Positions 53,688 to 63,197 are shown, numbered from the stretch's first letter. The stretch is 64,000 nt of DNA from Gaetbulibacter_A sp043876815 (GCF_043876815.1 NZ_JBAWKA010000003.1:186001-250000), one strand, 5' to 3'. The notes: generated from the sequence alone by a model not told the origin. Program-made: numbers and translations.

Positions 53688-54362
53688 ATGGATTACGCAA
53701 AAGAGTTTGAAAAATTCGCCATAAAAGACCAGGGTATTAGCAGTACATACTACAATAAGATCATCAGTAGTATGTATCCTACTAGCTTAACTCCCAACAT
53801 TATAGAAGAGCGCCAGATGAACATTGCGGTGTTCGATGTATTTTCAAGATTAATGATGGACCGTATCATTTTCTTAGGTACAGGTATTAACGACCAGGTA
53901 GCTAACATAGTTCAGGCTCAGCTATTATTCCTTGAAAGTACAGATGCTTCAAAAGACATCCAGATCTATATCAATTCTCCGGGAGGAAGCGTTTATGCAG
54001 GTTTGGGTATTTACGATACCATGCAGTTCATTAAACCTGATGTGGCTACTATTTGTACCGGAATGGCAGCCTCCATGGGAGCTGTATTGTTATGTGCCGG
54101 ACAAAAAGGAAAACGTAGTGGTTTAACCCATTCTAGAGTTATGATCCACCAGCCTTTAGGGGGTGCCCAGGGTCAAGCCAGTGATATTGAAATCACGGCC
54201 CGTGAGATCATCACTTTGAAAGAAGAACTATACAAAATTATCAGTAAACATTCAGGTCAGGAGTACGACAAAGTGTATGAAGATAGTGATCGTGATTATT
54301 GGATGAAAGCTGATAAAGCGAAAGAATATGGGATGATCGACGAGATTTTAACCCGTAATTAA
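53688..54362 (+). CDS. clpP: ATP-dependent Clp protease proteolytic subunit
   Basis: This 224-residue serine protease forms the double heptamer that degrades proteins fed by ClpX. The catalytic Ser129 (GMAASMGAVLL) and His154 (MIHQP) are present, with the downstream aspartate. The N-terminal 30 residues form a propeptide-like stretch. It is followed 74 bases later by clpX. Nothing anomalous. Confidence 0.97.
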   Translation: MDYAKEFEKFAIKDQGISSTYYNKIISSMYPTSLTPNIIEERQMNIAVFDVFSRLMMDRIIFLGTGINDQVANIVQAQLLFLESTDASKDIQIYINSPGGSVYAGLGIYDTMQFIKPDVATICTGMAASMGAVLLCAGQKGKRSGLTHSRVMIHQPLGGAQGQASDIEITAREIITLKEELYKIISKHSGQEYDKVYEDSDRDYWMKADKAKEYGMIDEILTRN

Positions 54363-54436
54363 AGAAAAAGTTGTAATTTTAACTAATTGCTATACACGTA
54401 TTTATGTGAATACGCTCTCAAAATTAGAATAGATTA

Positions 54437-55669
54437 ATGGCAAAAGAAGAATTAGAATGTTCGTTTTGCGGTCGTAAAAAACCGGAAACAAATTTATTAA
54501 TAGCTGGCCTCGATGCGCACATTTGTGATCGCTGTATCGAACAGGCTCACGGTATTGTTATTGAAGAATCTAAGCAAAGCGACAGCAGTGATTTGTCGGC
54601 AGAGCTTAAATTGCGAAAACCAATACAAATTAAAGAATTCCTGGACGAATATATCATCGGACAAAATGATACCAAAAAGGTTATGTCCGTTGCTGTTTAT
54701 AACCACTACAAACGCTTGTTACAAAAGCCTTCAGGTGACGATATTGAAATTCAAAAGAGTAATATCATTATGGTGGGGCAAACCGGAACAGGTAAAACCT
54801 TAATTGCCAAAACTATAGCAAAAATGCTAAACGTTCCTTTGGCCATTGTTGATGCTACCGTTCTAACAGAAGCCGGATATGTAGGTGAAGATGTTGAAAG
54901 TATTTTAACCAGACTTTTGCAGGCTGCAGATTATAATCTAGAAAAGGCTGAAAAGGGGATTGTTTTTATTGATGAAATTGATAAGATTGCGCGTAAAAGC
55001 GATAATCCATCTATTACCAGAGATGTTTCCGGTGAAGGTGTGCAGCAAGCTTTGCTGAAACTTTTGGAAGGAACTGTAGTGAATGTACCACCAAAGGGCG
55101 GGCGAAAACACCCGGATCAAAAGTTTATAGAAGTTAATACTGAAAATATTTTATTTATTGCCGGAGGGGCCTTTGATGGAATTGATCGTGTGATCTCTAA
55201 ACGCTTGAATATGCAGGCTGTTGGCTATAGCGCCTCAATGTCTGACGACGGTGTGGATCATTCCAATTTGCTACAATATATCATTCCAAAAGACCTAAAA
55301 GATTTCGGACTTATTCCAGAGATCATTGGGCGATTACCGGTGTTAACACACATGAATCCGCTGGATGAGAAAACTCTAAGAGCTATTCTCACGGAACCTA
55401 AAAATGCGATCATCAAACAGTATAAGAAATTATTCTTAATGGATGATATTGAATTTTCCATTACTGATGGTGCTCTGGATTTTATTGTAAATAAGGCCGT
55501 CGAATATAAATTAGGTGCCCGTGGATTACGTTCGCTTTGCGAAGAAATCCTAACCGATGCGATGTTCGATTTACCGAGTAGCGATGAGAAAAAACTTAAC
55601 GTTACCAAACCTTACGCTGAAGATAAATTAACGAAAACGACCTTGAAGAAACTTAAGGCAGTATCATAA
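54437..55669 (+). CDS. clpX: ATP-dependent Clp protease ATPase subunit ClpX
   Basis: This 410-residue AAA+ unfoldase recognises tagged substrates and feeds ClpP. The N-terminal zinc-binding domain has Cys8, Cys11, Cys30 and Cys33. Walker A GQTGTGKT, Walker B IVFIDEIDKIA, the pore loop region (AGYVGEDVE) and sensor arginines (KLGARGLRS) are present. It follows clpP on the same strand and ends before a strong terminator. Confidence 0.97.
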   Translation: MAKEELECSFCGRKKPETNLLIAGLDAHICDRCIEQAHGIVIEESKQSDSSDLSAELKLRKPIQIKEFLDEYIIGQNDTKKVMSVAVYNHYKRLLQKPSGDDIEIQKSNIIMVGQTGTGKTLIAKTIAKMLNVPLAIVDATVLTEAGYVGEDVESILTRLLQAADYNLEKAEKGIVFIDEIDKIARKSDNPSITRDVSGEGVQQALLKLLEGTVVNVPPKGGRKHPDQKFIEVNTENILFIAGGAFDGIDRVISKRLNMQAVGYSASMSDDGVDHSNLLQYIIPKDLKDFGLIPEIIGRLPVLTHMNPLDEKTLRAILTEPKNAIIKQYKKLFLMDDIEFSITDGALDFIVNKAVEYKLGARGLRSLCEEILTDAMFDLPSSDEKKLNVTKPYAEDKLTKTTLKKLKAVS

Positions 55670-55690
55670 AAAATAACATACTCTGAATAA

Positions 55691-55719
55691 AAAAAACCAC
55701 CCGAAAAGGTGGTTTTTTT
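55691..55719. terminator. Bidirectional terminator after clpX
   Basis: A perfect 11-bp stem AAAAAACCACC/GGTGGTTTTTT (55691-55701 with 55708-55718) has a CGAAAA loop. A- and T-runs on both sides suit the convergent clpX and GH3 genes. Confidence 0.9.
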
Positions 55720-55973
55720 ATTTTTTATGGATGTTTTAATTAATAAGAGACATTACGAATTTTGCTTACTTATGTCTAATTTTTTTTCAAAAATAGGTCT
55801 TAACTCAGTCCTGTACAATACAGCTATTTAAAAATTAGATGATAAGACCAAATATTCGTTTAACGCCTAATTTTGGAAGTATTTAATCGATGGTGCTGTA
55901 AATGGGTCGTTGTACGGGTTAATTTATCTTATGAAATACCTTGTGATTACTAGGCTTAGGAAGATGGGAGCAT
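55720..55973. other. Non-coding spacer between clpX and GH3
   Basis: With the terminator, this is the longest gap in the window (about 304 bases from 55670). It holds no open frame above 20 codons, no tRNA-like fold that I can see and no clear repeat. I see nothing else in it. Confidence 0.6.
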
Positions 55974-57491
55974 TTAACCATTATTAAGTTCCAAAAGTTC
56001 TTCCAGATAATTTCTGGAATTCGAGAGGCGTGGGATTTTATGCTGACCTCCAAGTTTATCATTTTGCTTCAACCAATCGTAAAATAAATTTTTTCGTGCT
56101 ACATGGACCGTAGGTTCATTAAGCGTAATATTATTATAACGTTTGGCCTCGTAATCTGAATTCACATCCTTTAATGCATTGTCAAATTGTGAAATAAAAT
56201 CAGGTATGTTCTCGGGTTCTGCTTTAAATTCAATGAGCCATTCATGAGCACCTTTTTCTTTACCCTTCATAAAAATAGGTGCCGCCGTGTAATCTATAAC
56301 CTCGGCGCCCGTTTGTTTGCACACTTTTTTTAGCGCAACTTCAGCGTTTTCAATGATAAGTTCTTCGCCAAAAACATTAATATGATGCTTGGTACGCCCG
56401 GAGATCTTGATTCGATAAGGGCTTAACGATGTGAACCGAACGGTATCACCTATTTTGTAGCGCCATAAACCCGCATTCGTAGTGATGATAATAGCATAAT
56501 TTTCACCTAATTTCACTTGGCTCAAGGGGATGGCGTGCTCTTCAGCGGTTTCGTAAACCGACATAGGAATGAACTCATAGAAAATACCGTAATCCAGCAT
56601 AAGTAATAATTCATCAGAATCATTTTGGTCCTGGATCGCGAAGAATCCCTCTGAGGCATTATAGATTTCATAATACTTAAACCCGGATTTTGGTAGTAAT
56701 TTCTGATATTGATTCACATAAGGTGTAAAGCTAACGCCACCATGAAAATAGACTTCTAAGTTTGGCCAAACCTCATGAATATGATTTTTTCCGGTGGTTT
56801 CTAATACATTATTTAACAAGACGAGCATCCAGGAAGGTACCCCGGCCAAACTGGTTACGTTTTCATCAATGGTTTCATCAACAATGGCCTGCATCTTAAA
56901 TTCCCAATCGCTCATTAAAGACACTTTGTTACTTGGCGTACTACTAAATTCTGCCCAAAAAGGCATGTTATCAATAAGGATAGCAGACAGGTCACCTGAA
57001 ATAGTGCCATTCTCCTTGTATAGTTTTTTACTACCTCCTAAACGCAAACTTTTGCCTGTAAATAACTTGGAGTCTTCATTATTATTAAAATACATACAAA
57101 GTAGGTCCTTACTAGCTGCATAGTGACAATCTTCCAATGATTGCATACTAACCGGTATGAATTTACTCTTTGAACGGGTGGTGCCACTCGACTTCGCATA
57201 CCATTTGATTGTTGTGGGCCAAAAGATATTTTGCTCTCCACTTCGGGAGCGCTCAATAGCATCCTGCCAACCGTCATAATTTTTAATAGGCACACGCTCG
57301 GCAAAGGTGTTGTAATTGGTAATGGAAGCAAAATCATAGGTTTTGCCAAACTCAGTATCCTTAGCAAAATCAATGAGATACATGAGTAACTCATTCTGCA
57401 CCTCATTAGGGTATTTTAAAAACAATTCTATTTGATGAAATCGCTTTTTTAAAAACCAAGAAGCTACTGAATTCACTATAGGTATTGGCAT
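55974..57491 (-). CDS. GH3 auxin-responsive promoter family protein (acyl-adenylate amido synthetase-like)
   Basis: This 505-residue member of the GH3 family, best known from plants, adenylates an acid and joins it to an amino acid. The ATP-binding motif WYAKSSGTTRSKSKFIPVS, the segment YYEIYNASEGFFAIQ and the C-terminal INVFGEELIIENAEVALKK region are intact. Bacterial GH3 proteins occur in Bacteroidota and have no settled substrate; auxin should not be assumed. Divergent from DUF2797 with a 41-base gap. Confidence 0.9.
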   Translation of the reverse strand: MPIPIVNSVASWFLKKRFHQIELFLKYPNEVQNELLMYLIDFAKDTEFGKTYDFASITNYNTFAERVPIKNYDGWQDAIERSRSGEQNIFWPTTIKWYAKSSGTTRSKSKFIPVSMQSLEDCHYAASKDLLCMYFNNNEDSKLFTGKSLRLGGSKKLYKENGTISGDLSAILIDNMPFWAEFSSTPSNKVSLMSDWEFKMQAIVDETIDENVTSLAGVPSWMLVLLNNVLETTGKNHIHEVWPNLEVYFHGGVSFTPYVNQYQKLLPKSGFKYYEIYNASEGFFAIQDQNDSDELLLMLDYGIFYEFIPMSVYETAEEHAIPLSQVKLGENYAIIITTNAGLWRYKIGDTVRFTSLSPYRIKISGRTKHHINVFGEELIIENAEVALKKVCKQTGAEVIDYTAAPIFMKGKEKGAHEWLIEFKAEPENIPDFISQFDNALKDVNSDYEAKRYNNITLNEPTVHVARKNLFYDWLKQNDKLGGQHKIPRLSNSRNYLEELLELNNG

Positions 57492-57532
57492 ATTTATTTT
57501 ATCTTTAAGTTTTAAAAATAAGATTTTTTTTT

Positions 57533-58327
57533 ATGAACTACCAAGGGGTTTTAACAAAAATGGAAACTGAGTTTTCCCAGCCTATACAATACTATTTAGT
57601 ATTTGAACACGATTTCATTCATATGAATCAGTTATTGGGAAAAACCATGAGTATCCGTTTTGAAAAATACCAGTGTTTAAATTGTGGTTTAAATAAACCG
57701 ATTTATCGTCAAGGATTTTGTCGAAGTTGTTTTTTCGATATTCCTCAGGCAGCCGATTGGGTTATCCGCCCTGAATTAAGTAAGGCTCATTTGGATAAAG
57801 AAGATCGTGATCTGGAATACGAAAAAAAGGTTCAATTACAACCCCATATTGTATACTTGGCTAATTCCAGCGATGTCAAGGTTGGTGTTACGCGTAAAAG
57901 TCAAGTGCCGACTCGTTGGATCGATCAGGGGGCTCATGAAGCCATTGAGATCGTGGAAACACCCAACCGTTATTTAGCGGGAATTACCGAGGTGGCATTA
58001 AAAGATTTCGTAAGCGATAAGACCAATTGGCGAACCATGCTTAAGAACGACATTAAAGATGAAGACCTTGTGGCCTGGCGAGAGCGTTTAAAGGCAAGTA
58101 TTCCTGAAGAAGCTCAGGATTACTTTATTGAAAACAATTCTGAAACGAATTTAGAATTTCCTGTTTTACAGTATCCCAAAAAGCCAAAGAGTTTAAACCT
58201 TTTAAAAGCGCAAACCTATACCGGTACTCTAGTTGGTATTAAAGGTCAATATCTCATCTTTGAGGACGATACTGTTTTCAATATTCGTAGCAATGAAGGT
58301 TTGGTAGTGTCTATAGGTATCGCATAA
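57533..58327 (+). CDS. DUF2797 protein with zinc ribbon and GIY-YIG-like segment
   Basis: This 264-residue DUF2797 protein has an N-terminal strand region, then a four-cysteine zinc ribbon (Cys48, Cys51, Cys63, Cys66). A segment at about 105-170 follows whose pattern (PHIVYLA...VKVGVTR...TRWIDQGAHEA...ITEVALKDF...TNWRTML) resembles the GIY-YIG nuclease fold with Tyr108, Lys116, Arg128 and Glu153 in the right order. A beta-rich C-terminal part completes it. Function is not known. The nuclease resemblance is my inference from pattern. A terminator follows, shared with rpsU. Confidence 0.82.
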   Translation: MNYQGVLTKMETEFSQPIQYYLVFEHDFIHMNQLLGKTMSIRFEKYQCLNCGLNKPIYRQGFCRSCFFDIPQAADWVIRPELSKAHLDKEDRDLEYEKKVQLQPHIVYLANSSDVKVGVTRKSQVPTRWIDQGAHEAIEIVETPNRYLAGITEVALKDFVSDKTNWRTMLKNDIKDEDLVAWRERLKASIPEEAQDYFIENNSETNLEFPVLQYPKKPKSLNLLKAQTYTGTLVGIKGQYLIFEDDTVFNIRSNEGLVVSIGIA

Positions 58328-58330
58328 AAA

Positions 58331-58359
58331 AACCCGTCGCAAGAACAACGGGTATTTTA
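58331..58359. terminator. Bidirectional terminator between DUF2797 and rpsU
   Basis: ACCCGT/ACGGGT (58332-58337 with 58348-58353) closes a 10-base loop. The minus-strand side has the better T-run, so it may serve mainly rpsU. Confidence 0.65.
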
Positions 58360-58378
58360 TTTATCTTAAGCAATCTTT

Positions 58379-58573
58379 TTATATATCTTCCTGATCTCTT
58401 AGATTTTGAATATAGGCCGCCTTCTGAATTTCACGACGACGCTTTACAGAAGGTTTTGTAAAAAATTTACCTTCACGCAGGTTTTGCATTACCTTTATGT
58501 TTCTGTGTTTTCTTTTGTAGCGTTTTAAAGCACGTTCAATGCTTTCGCCATCTTTTACTATGATTTTGAGCAT
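58379..58573 (-). CDS. rpsU: 30S ribosomal protein S21
   Basis: This 64-residue protein is highly basic, with the S21 pattern VKDGESIERALKRYKRK at the start and KPSVKRRREIQKAAYIQNLR near the end. S21 contacts the 3' end of 16S rRNA and mRNA. In Bacteroidota it is linked with the unusual masking of the anti-Shine-Dalgarno sequence, in keeping with the weak SD signals in this window. It lies 29 bases downstream of rpoD in the same direction and is likely cotranscribed. Confidence 0.96.
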   Translation of the reverse strand: MLKIIVKDGESIERALKRYKRKHRNIKVMQNLREGKFFTKPSVKRRREIQKAAYIQNLRDQEDI

Positions 58574-58602
58574 AATTTAAATTTAATTTTTTTGTTTAAG
58601 GA

Positions 58603-59466
58603 TTATCCTAAATACGTTTTAAGCACTTTGCTTTTTGAGGCATGTCGTAAACGTCTGATGCCTTTTTCTTTGATCTGTCTTACACGTTCCCGTGTTAAAC
58701 CGAACTGATCACCAATTTCTTGCAAACTCATTGGTTGTTTTTGACTAATACCATAATAATGCTTAATAACTGTAGCCTCGCGCGGAGACAGGGTGTCTAA
58801 AGCTCGATTAACTTCTATGTTCAATGAAGCTTCCATCAAACCATTATCCGGTCGCGGTGATTCATTCGATTTCACCACGTCGTATAAATTGGATGTTTCA
58901 CCTTCTTTTAAAGGGGCGTCCATTGAGACATGTCTTCCGGAAACCTTTAAGGATTGCTTTACGTTACTCACTGAAATATCCAGGCGTTTCGCTATTTCTT
59001 CCGGTACCGGAGGACGTTCATTTTCTTGCTCTAAACTGGAATAGGCCTTATTAATTTTGTTAATAGAACCAATTTTGTTTAAGGGCAAGCGAACAATACG
59101 AGCCTGCTCTGCCAACGCCGATAAAATGGCTTGTCTGATCCACCAAACCGCGTAAGAAATAAATTTAAATCCACGGGTTTCATCAAAACGTTTTGCGGCT
59201 TTTACCAGACCGGCATTTCCTTCGTTTATTAAGTCGGGAAGTTTTAATCCCTGATTTTGGTATTGTTTTGCAACCGAAACAACGAATCGCAAGTTAGCGT
59301 TTACTAACTTATCTAAAGCACGCTGATCATCTTTTTTTATCCGTTGGGCTAATTCTACTTCTTCGTCTGCTGTAATTAACGGAATTTTACTGATGTCTTG
59401 AAGGTACTTGTCTAGAGATTTAGACTCTCTGTTAGTAACTTGCTTCGTAATTTTTAATTGCCTCAT
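58603..59466 (-). CDS. rpoD: RNA polymerase primary sigma factor RpoD (short Bacteroidota form)
   Basis: This 287-residue sigma-70 protein has region 1.2 (SLDKYLQDISKIPLITADEEV), region 2 with DLINEGNAGLVKAAKRFD and FKFISYAVWWIRQAI, region 3 and region 4 with the helix-turn-helix FGLTRERVRQIKEKGIRRLRH. It lacks region 1.1, as is usual for Bacteroidota, where this short protein is the housekeeping sigma factor. It should read the -33 TTTG/-7 TAnnTTTG promoters listed here. rpsU follows. The upstream gap holds a 21-base-spaced repeat of TTTAGCATTTTTTT. Confidence 0.96.
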   Translation of the reverse strand: MRQLKITKQVTNRESKSLDKYLQDISKIPLITADEEVELAQRIKKDDQRALDKLVNANLRFVVSVAKQYQNQGLKLPDLINEGNAGLVKAAKRFDETRGFKFISYAVWWIRQAILSALAEQARIVRLPLNKIGSINKINKAYSSLEQENERPPVPEEIAKRLDISVSNVKQSLKVSGRHVSMDAPLKEGETSNLYDVVKSNESPRPDNGLMEASLNIEVNRALDTLSPREATVIKHYYGISQKQPMSLQEIGDQFGLTRERVRQIKEKGIRRLRHASKSKVLKTYLG

Positions 59467-59565
59467 ATGTTGTAGATATATAGTTTATCTACAACATAAA
59501 CGAATAATTAAAAAATCCTAATTTTTGGCCTCATTTCTTTGCAAATACAACCAAAACGAGCAAAC

Positions 59566-59604
59566 TTTAGCATTTTTTTATGATTTTTTAGCATTTTTTT
59601 TGAT
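59566..59604. repeat. Short direct repeat upstream of rpoD
   Basis: TTTAGCATTTTTTT occurs twice (59566-59579 and 59587-59600), 21 bases apart, in the A/T-rich leader between AsmA and rpoD. Possibly chance in low-complexity sequence, or an UP-like element. Confidence 0.4.
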
Positions 59605-59616
59605 AGCAGGTAAAAT

Positions 59617-62283
59617 TTATTTTACAGTATCCTGAACTTTTTTCTTTTTGCCCAGTAAGCCACCCAGTACATTTTTTACCGTTTCTTTGGTGGTACCTGT
59701 TTTAGTTGAATCTGTTTCCGTGTCCTTACTGCCCACAAGATCACCCAATACTGTTTTTACAGAATTACTTTGTTCTTGTTTCAAAGAATCTGATTTGGTT
59801 TGATTCGTACCGATAAGATTACCTAGCATACTTTTCACCTTATCTTTTCCTGTATTAAGCGCTTTTTGCTTTTCAATTTCTATCAGTTGTTTGGTCAGGT
59901 TTGAAACACCGCTAGACAGGTCGGTTTTAACTTCCGGATTACTGAAGGTGCCACCAATTTTAGCCGTTATCGGAATACTTAGCGTATTCGCCTCTTGCGC
60001 GTCTATTTTTCCAATCAGACGGTTCACATCGCTGCCCAGATATTTTGCAGGTACGTTAAACACGGCACTGTAATCCATGGTCTTATCAAAACCATGCGAT
60101 CCGGAAACTGTGATAGCAATGTCATCATATTTAAAATCAAATGGCTTTACCTGAACCTTTCCATTAGCAAAAGAAACTTTCGTTTTAAGGTCGTTCAAAT
60201 TGAGTTTATTAAAATCAATAAAGCGCAACGAACTTCCTAAACTACTAATCAATGGATTTTCGGTTGTCGTTAATTTAGTTGACAATAATTCTGCTAAGGC
60301 ATTTCCGGAAACCGAATTTAAATTTGGTGTAAAATCCTTGGTTAGATCTCCGGAGATATTAAGATCACTATTTAGTTTTCCCTGGAGTAGTTTTGCTAGA
60401 GGTGCAATATTCTGCAGCAATTCCAAACCTTTAAAGGATTTACCAATATCAAACCCACTGGCATTTAAGTTAAGTTTGAAAGTCGGGGTGTCCTCTTGTG
60501 TGGAAACCGCTCCGGAAACCGTTAATGCCCCATCAAAAATACTGGACTTCAAATCCTTCAAGGTTGCGGTTTGATCTTTAATGGTCAGGGTTCCAGAAAC
60601 ATCTTTTAAATTTAAATTATCGTACACCACAGTTTCTGCCATGGCTGTGATGGTACAATCCAAAAAGGCGGGGATCTTTAAATTTTCAGATGCCTTTTCA
60701 TCACTTTCCTCCGGCGTGTCTTCACTCATAAAATCATTCACCTTTAATACTTTTGAAATGAGATTAAAATTTCCTTGCAGGGTGTTATCACTTAATAAAA
60801 ATCCGGTTAAATTCTTAATGGTACCTGTGGCGTTAATGTCGCTCTCGCCAGTCTTAGCATTGAAATTCTTCAAGGTCACCGTTCCCGAATTAAACTGCAC
60901 ATTGGCACTGGCAATTTGCACTGGGTGTAACATTTCCGGCGAACTGTAATTAAAATTAGTAATGCTTGCCGTACCACTGTTCTTAATCCGTTCATAGGCA
61001 TTCGTTTCGATCGCATTCATATCAAAAGACGTATTCACATTGGCTTTTAAAATGCCGCTTAATTTTTCTTTTAGGTCAAGGGGGTAAACCTGACTTATTT
61101 TCGCTAGATTCAAAACACCATCAACATAAGCGTCCACCTGCATGTTACCCATCAGGTTTTTAAGTGTTGCAGACGACCTGAAACTATCCTCATCAATATT
61201 AAAATTAAGCGCCTTTATGGCCACATAAGTGTCTTCCGTTTTACCGGTAGTATTTTTAATCTCCGTATCAATGGTAATATTAGTCACTCGTTTTGGAAGC
61301 TCGGGATATTTAAACGAAGCATTGTTCGATTTAATACTGATATCGAGCGTTGGAATGGTCGTATCGGTCACAAGGCCTTTTATTATACCCTTCACTTTAA
61401 AATCACCTGTGGTTTCTACATTTTCAATATTCTTGGAATAGGCTTCCGGAATAACCGCTAGGAAATTTTTAAAATCTGACTCCGGATTTTCAAAACGGAT
61501 GTCTATGTCTTGTCCCCCTTCTATCAATTGTACATAACCATCAAATGCGATGGGTAACTGGTTAATAAATCCTTTATTTTCTTTGAAGGTGTATTTGCTA
61601 TTTGGCAAGTCGAGCCCAATCAAAGCGTCCAGTTTTACAGGGTTACTGCTCAGGTAATTTGTGCCTTCAAGACTTAGACTTAGGTTAGCATCAGTCTTTG
61701 TGTCTAATTCTGATGTGTTGGCCGAGAAGATCCCATGACCGCTATGGTTCAATTCTGTGATATCTAATTTGATCTGCGAGGCTTCATCTTCATAGGTCAC
61801 CGCACTTTTATAAATGCTGTAATCTTCCAGACTGAATTTAAGGTTGGAAGGCTCGTCTTCCGCAACAGCGGTAGAATCTGTTTTGGTAATATCGTAATTA
61901 GTATTGCCGAAAGTATCAGATTTTAGGGTTAGCAAGGCTTCTTCAATCGAAAATTTATCGATCACAATGGGCTCTTTTTCAAGATCTTTAAAAAGCTGTT
62001 TGATCGATAGGGTAAAGCCTATGGTCTTTGCGGTTGCCAGTGTTTCTCCTTCAAAAGGAGCCAGATTGGTGACCTTAAGATCATGAATTCCCACATGAGC
62101 ATTTGGAAAATTGCGTATGAAACTCAAGCTTACATCGCTAAAACTTACTTTCGCATTTAAATTTTCATTAATGGTATTTTCAAGATAGGTATTGATCTTA
62201 CCGCTAAAGGCATAAGGTAAAATTAAAAGTAAGGCGAAAATAATAAGGACACTAAGGCCCAAAATTTTTAAAAACTTCTTCAT
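59617..62283 (-). CDS. AsmA-family large membrane-anchored protein
   Basis: This 888-residue AsmA family protein has one N-terminal helix (about 4-26) and a long periplasmic part made of repeated beta-strand units, with the AsmA-like C-terminal domain around residues 560-800. AsmA/TamB relatives form bridge-like grooves that carry phospholipids between the membranes. The C-terminal tail has Gln/Lys/Thr/Ser-rich repeats, including LLGKKKKVQDTVK. No neighbour gives further clues. Substrate is unknown. Confidence 0.85.
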   Translation of the reverse strand: MKKFLKILGLSVLIIFALLLILPYAFSGKINTYLENTINENLNAKVSFSDVSLSFIRNFPNAHVGIHDLKVTNLAPFEGETLATAKTIGFTLSIKQLFKDLEKEPIVIDKFSIEEALLTLKSDTFGNTNYDITKTDSTAVAEDEPSNLKFSLEDYSIYKSAVTYEDEASQIKLDITELNHSGHGIFSANTSELDTKTDANLSLSLEGTNYLSSNPVKLDALIGLDLPNSKYTFKENKGFINQLPIAFDGYVQLIEGGQDIDIRFENPESDFKNFLAVIPEAYSKNIENVETTGDFKVKGIIKGLVTDTTIPTLDISIKSNNASFKYPELPKRVTNITIDTEIKNTTGKTEDTYVAIKALNFNIDEDSFRSSATLKNLMGNMQVDAYVDGVLNLAKISQVYPLDLKEKLSGILKANVNTSFDMNAIETNAYERIKNSGTASITNFNYSSPEMLHPVQIASANVQFNSGTVTLKNFNAKTGESDINATGTIKNLTGFLLSDNTLQGNFNLISKVLKVNDFMSEDTPEESDEKASENLKIPAFLDCTITAMAETVVYDNLNLKDVSGTLTIKDQTATLKDLKSSIFDGALTVSGAVSTQEDTPTFKLNLNASGFDIGKSFKGLELLQNIAPLAKLLQGKLNSDLNISGDLTKDFTPNLNSVSGNALAELLSTKLTTTENPLISSLGSSLRFIDFNKLNLNDLKTKVSFANGKVQVKPFDFKYDDIAITVSGSHGFDKTMDYSAVFNVPAKYLGSDVNRLIGKIDAQEANTLSIPITAKIGGTFSNPEVKTDLSSGVSNLTKQLIEIEKQKALNTGKDKVKSMLGNLIGTNQTKSDSLKQEQSNSVKTVLGDLVGSKDTETDSTKTGTTKETVKNVLGGLLGKKKKVQDTVK

Positions 62284-62420
62284 AACTATGATTTGGTATA
62301 ACCGCTTTCGCGGAAAAATTAGTCGCTATTTTAATATACGGATAAAAACAACGAACGGTTGAAATGGGTTGATTTTTATAACTTTTTACGTGAGTTGAAT
62401 ATACAGGTAATTTCTCGCAT

Positions 62421-63125
62421 TTACAATAAATCGAGCTCCTCATTTACCTTCAAATTAAAACGCTTTTTGAAGAGGTAGACGCCCAAATATAACAAGGGTG
62501 TGTCACAAATGGCAACAATAACTTTAAACAAAAAACCGCTAATTAATAAACCTTTGAAATTAACCCAGGGAATGATCCCGAACAGGCACAATAAAAAGGT
62601 AATCGTAAAGGTGTCTACAAATTGTGAGAACCAGGTGGAAAAATTATTTCGTAACCATAAATGCCTCCCCTTGGTCAGTCGTTTCCAGAAATGATAAATC
62701 TGAATATCGATTAATTGGGCTAGCAAATAGGTTAACATGCTGGCGAATACCGCTATGGCCGAATTTCCAAACACACGCTGGAACATGGTATCATCAACAT
62801 AACTCCAGGATGTTGCCGGCACTGAAGCAGAAGTAAAAATTATGGCGAGTGAAAATATGGAAGCAAACACTCCAACGGTAACCACATCGTTGGCGCGTTT
62901 TTTACCATAGATCTCACTGATGAGGTCGGTGATCAAAAAGGTGATCGGGTAGGGTAGGATGCCTACCGAGATTTCAAAAAGTTTAATTCCGAAAATTTCA
63001 ATATCGAAAGGATACCAATGAAAGAATTTTTGGAAAATAAGATTCGATACAACTAATGAAGTAATGAATAAGGCGCCCAAAAGGAGGTAAATACGTTGGG
63101 CAACCAGCTTGTCTTTTAATGTCAT
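62421..63125 (-). CDS. Queuosine precursor transporter (YhhQ/VUT family)
   Basis: This 234-residue ECF-type membrane protein of the QPTR (YhhQ) family imports preQ0/preQ1 or queuine. Six hydrophobic helices are visible, with the family pattern PYPITFLITDLISEIYGKKRA and a helix pair containing ADLIDIQIYHFW-like and NFSTWFSQFVDTFTIT segments. queG, the last step of queuosine synthesis, is encoded at 10155-11090, so both salvage and finishing steps exist. It is divergent from folK. Confidence 0.93.
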   Translation of the reverse strand: MTLKDKLVAQRIYLLLGALFITSLVVSNLIFQKFFHWYPFDIEIFGIKLFEISVGILPYPITFLITDLISEIYGKKRANDVVTVGVFASIFSLAIIFTSASVPATSWSYVDDTMFQRVFGNSAIAVFASMLTYLLAQLIDIQIYHFWKRLTKGRHLWLRNNFSTWFSQFVDTFTITFLLCLFGIIPWVNFKGLLISGFLFKVIVAICDTPLLYLGVYLFKKRFNLKVNEELDLL

Positions 63126-63197
63126 CTATAATTGTGAATAAATAGGTTCTGTAAATATAAAAGAATAAAATTTGTTTTAGTTATTTTGTGCTCGCTT

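Noticed and set aside
60200..60949. Plus-strand frames of 124 and 122 codons opposite the AsmA-family gene
   Set aside because: They lie entirely inside a well-supported minus-strand gene and show no family similarity.
62302..62313. CCGC-TTTC-GCGG hairpin
   Set aside because: Only a 4-bp stem with no T-run in the direction of either gene; too weak to call a terminator.
62252..62443. 63-codon minus-strand frame between AsmA and the queuosine-precursor transporter
   Set aside because: It overlaps both neighbours, lacks a domain or signal peptide, and its start lies in the transporter coding end.
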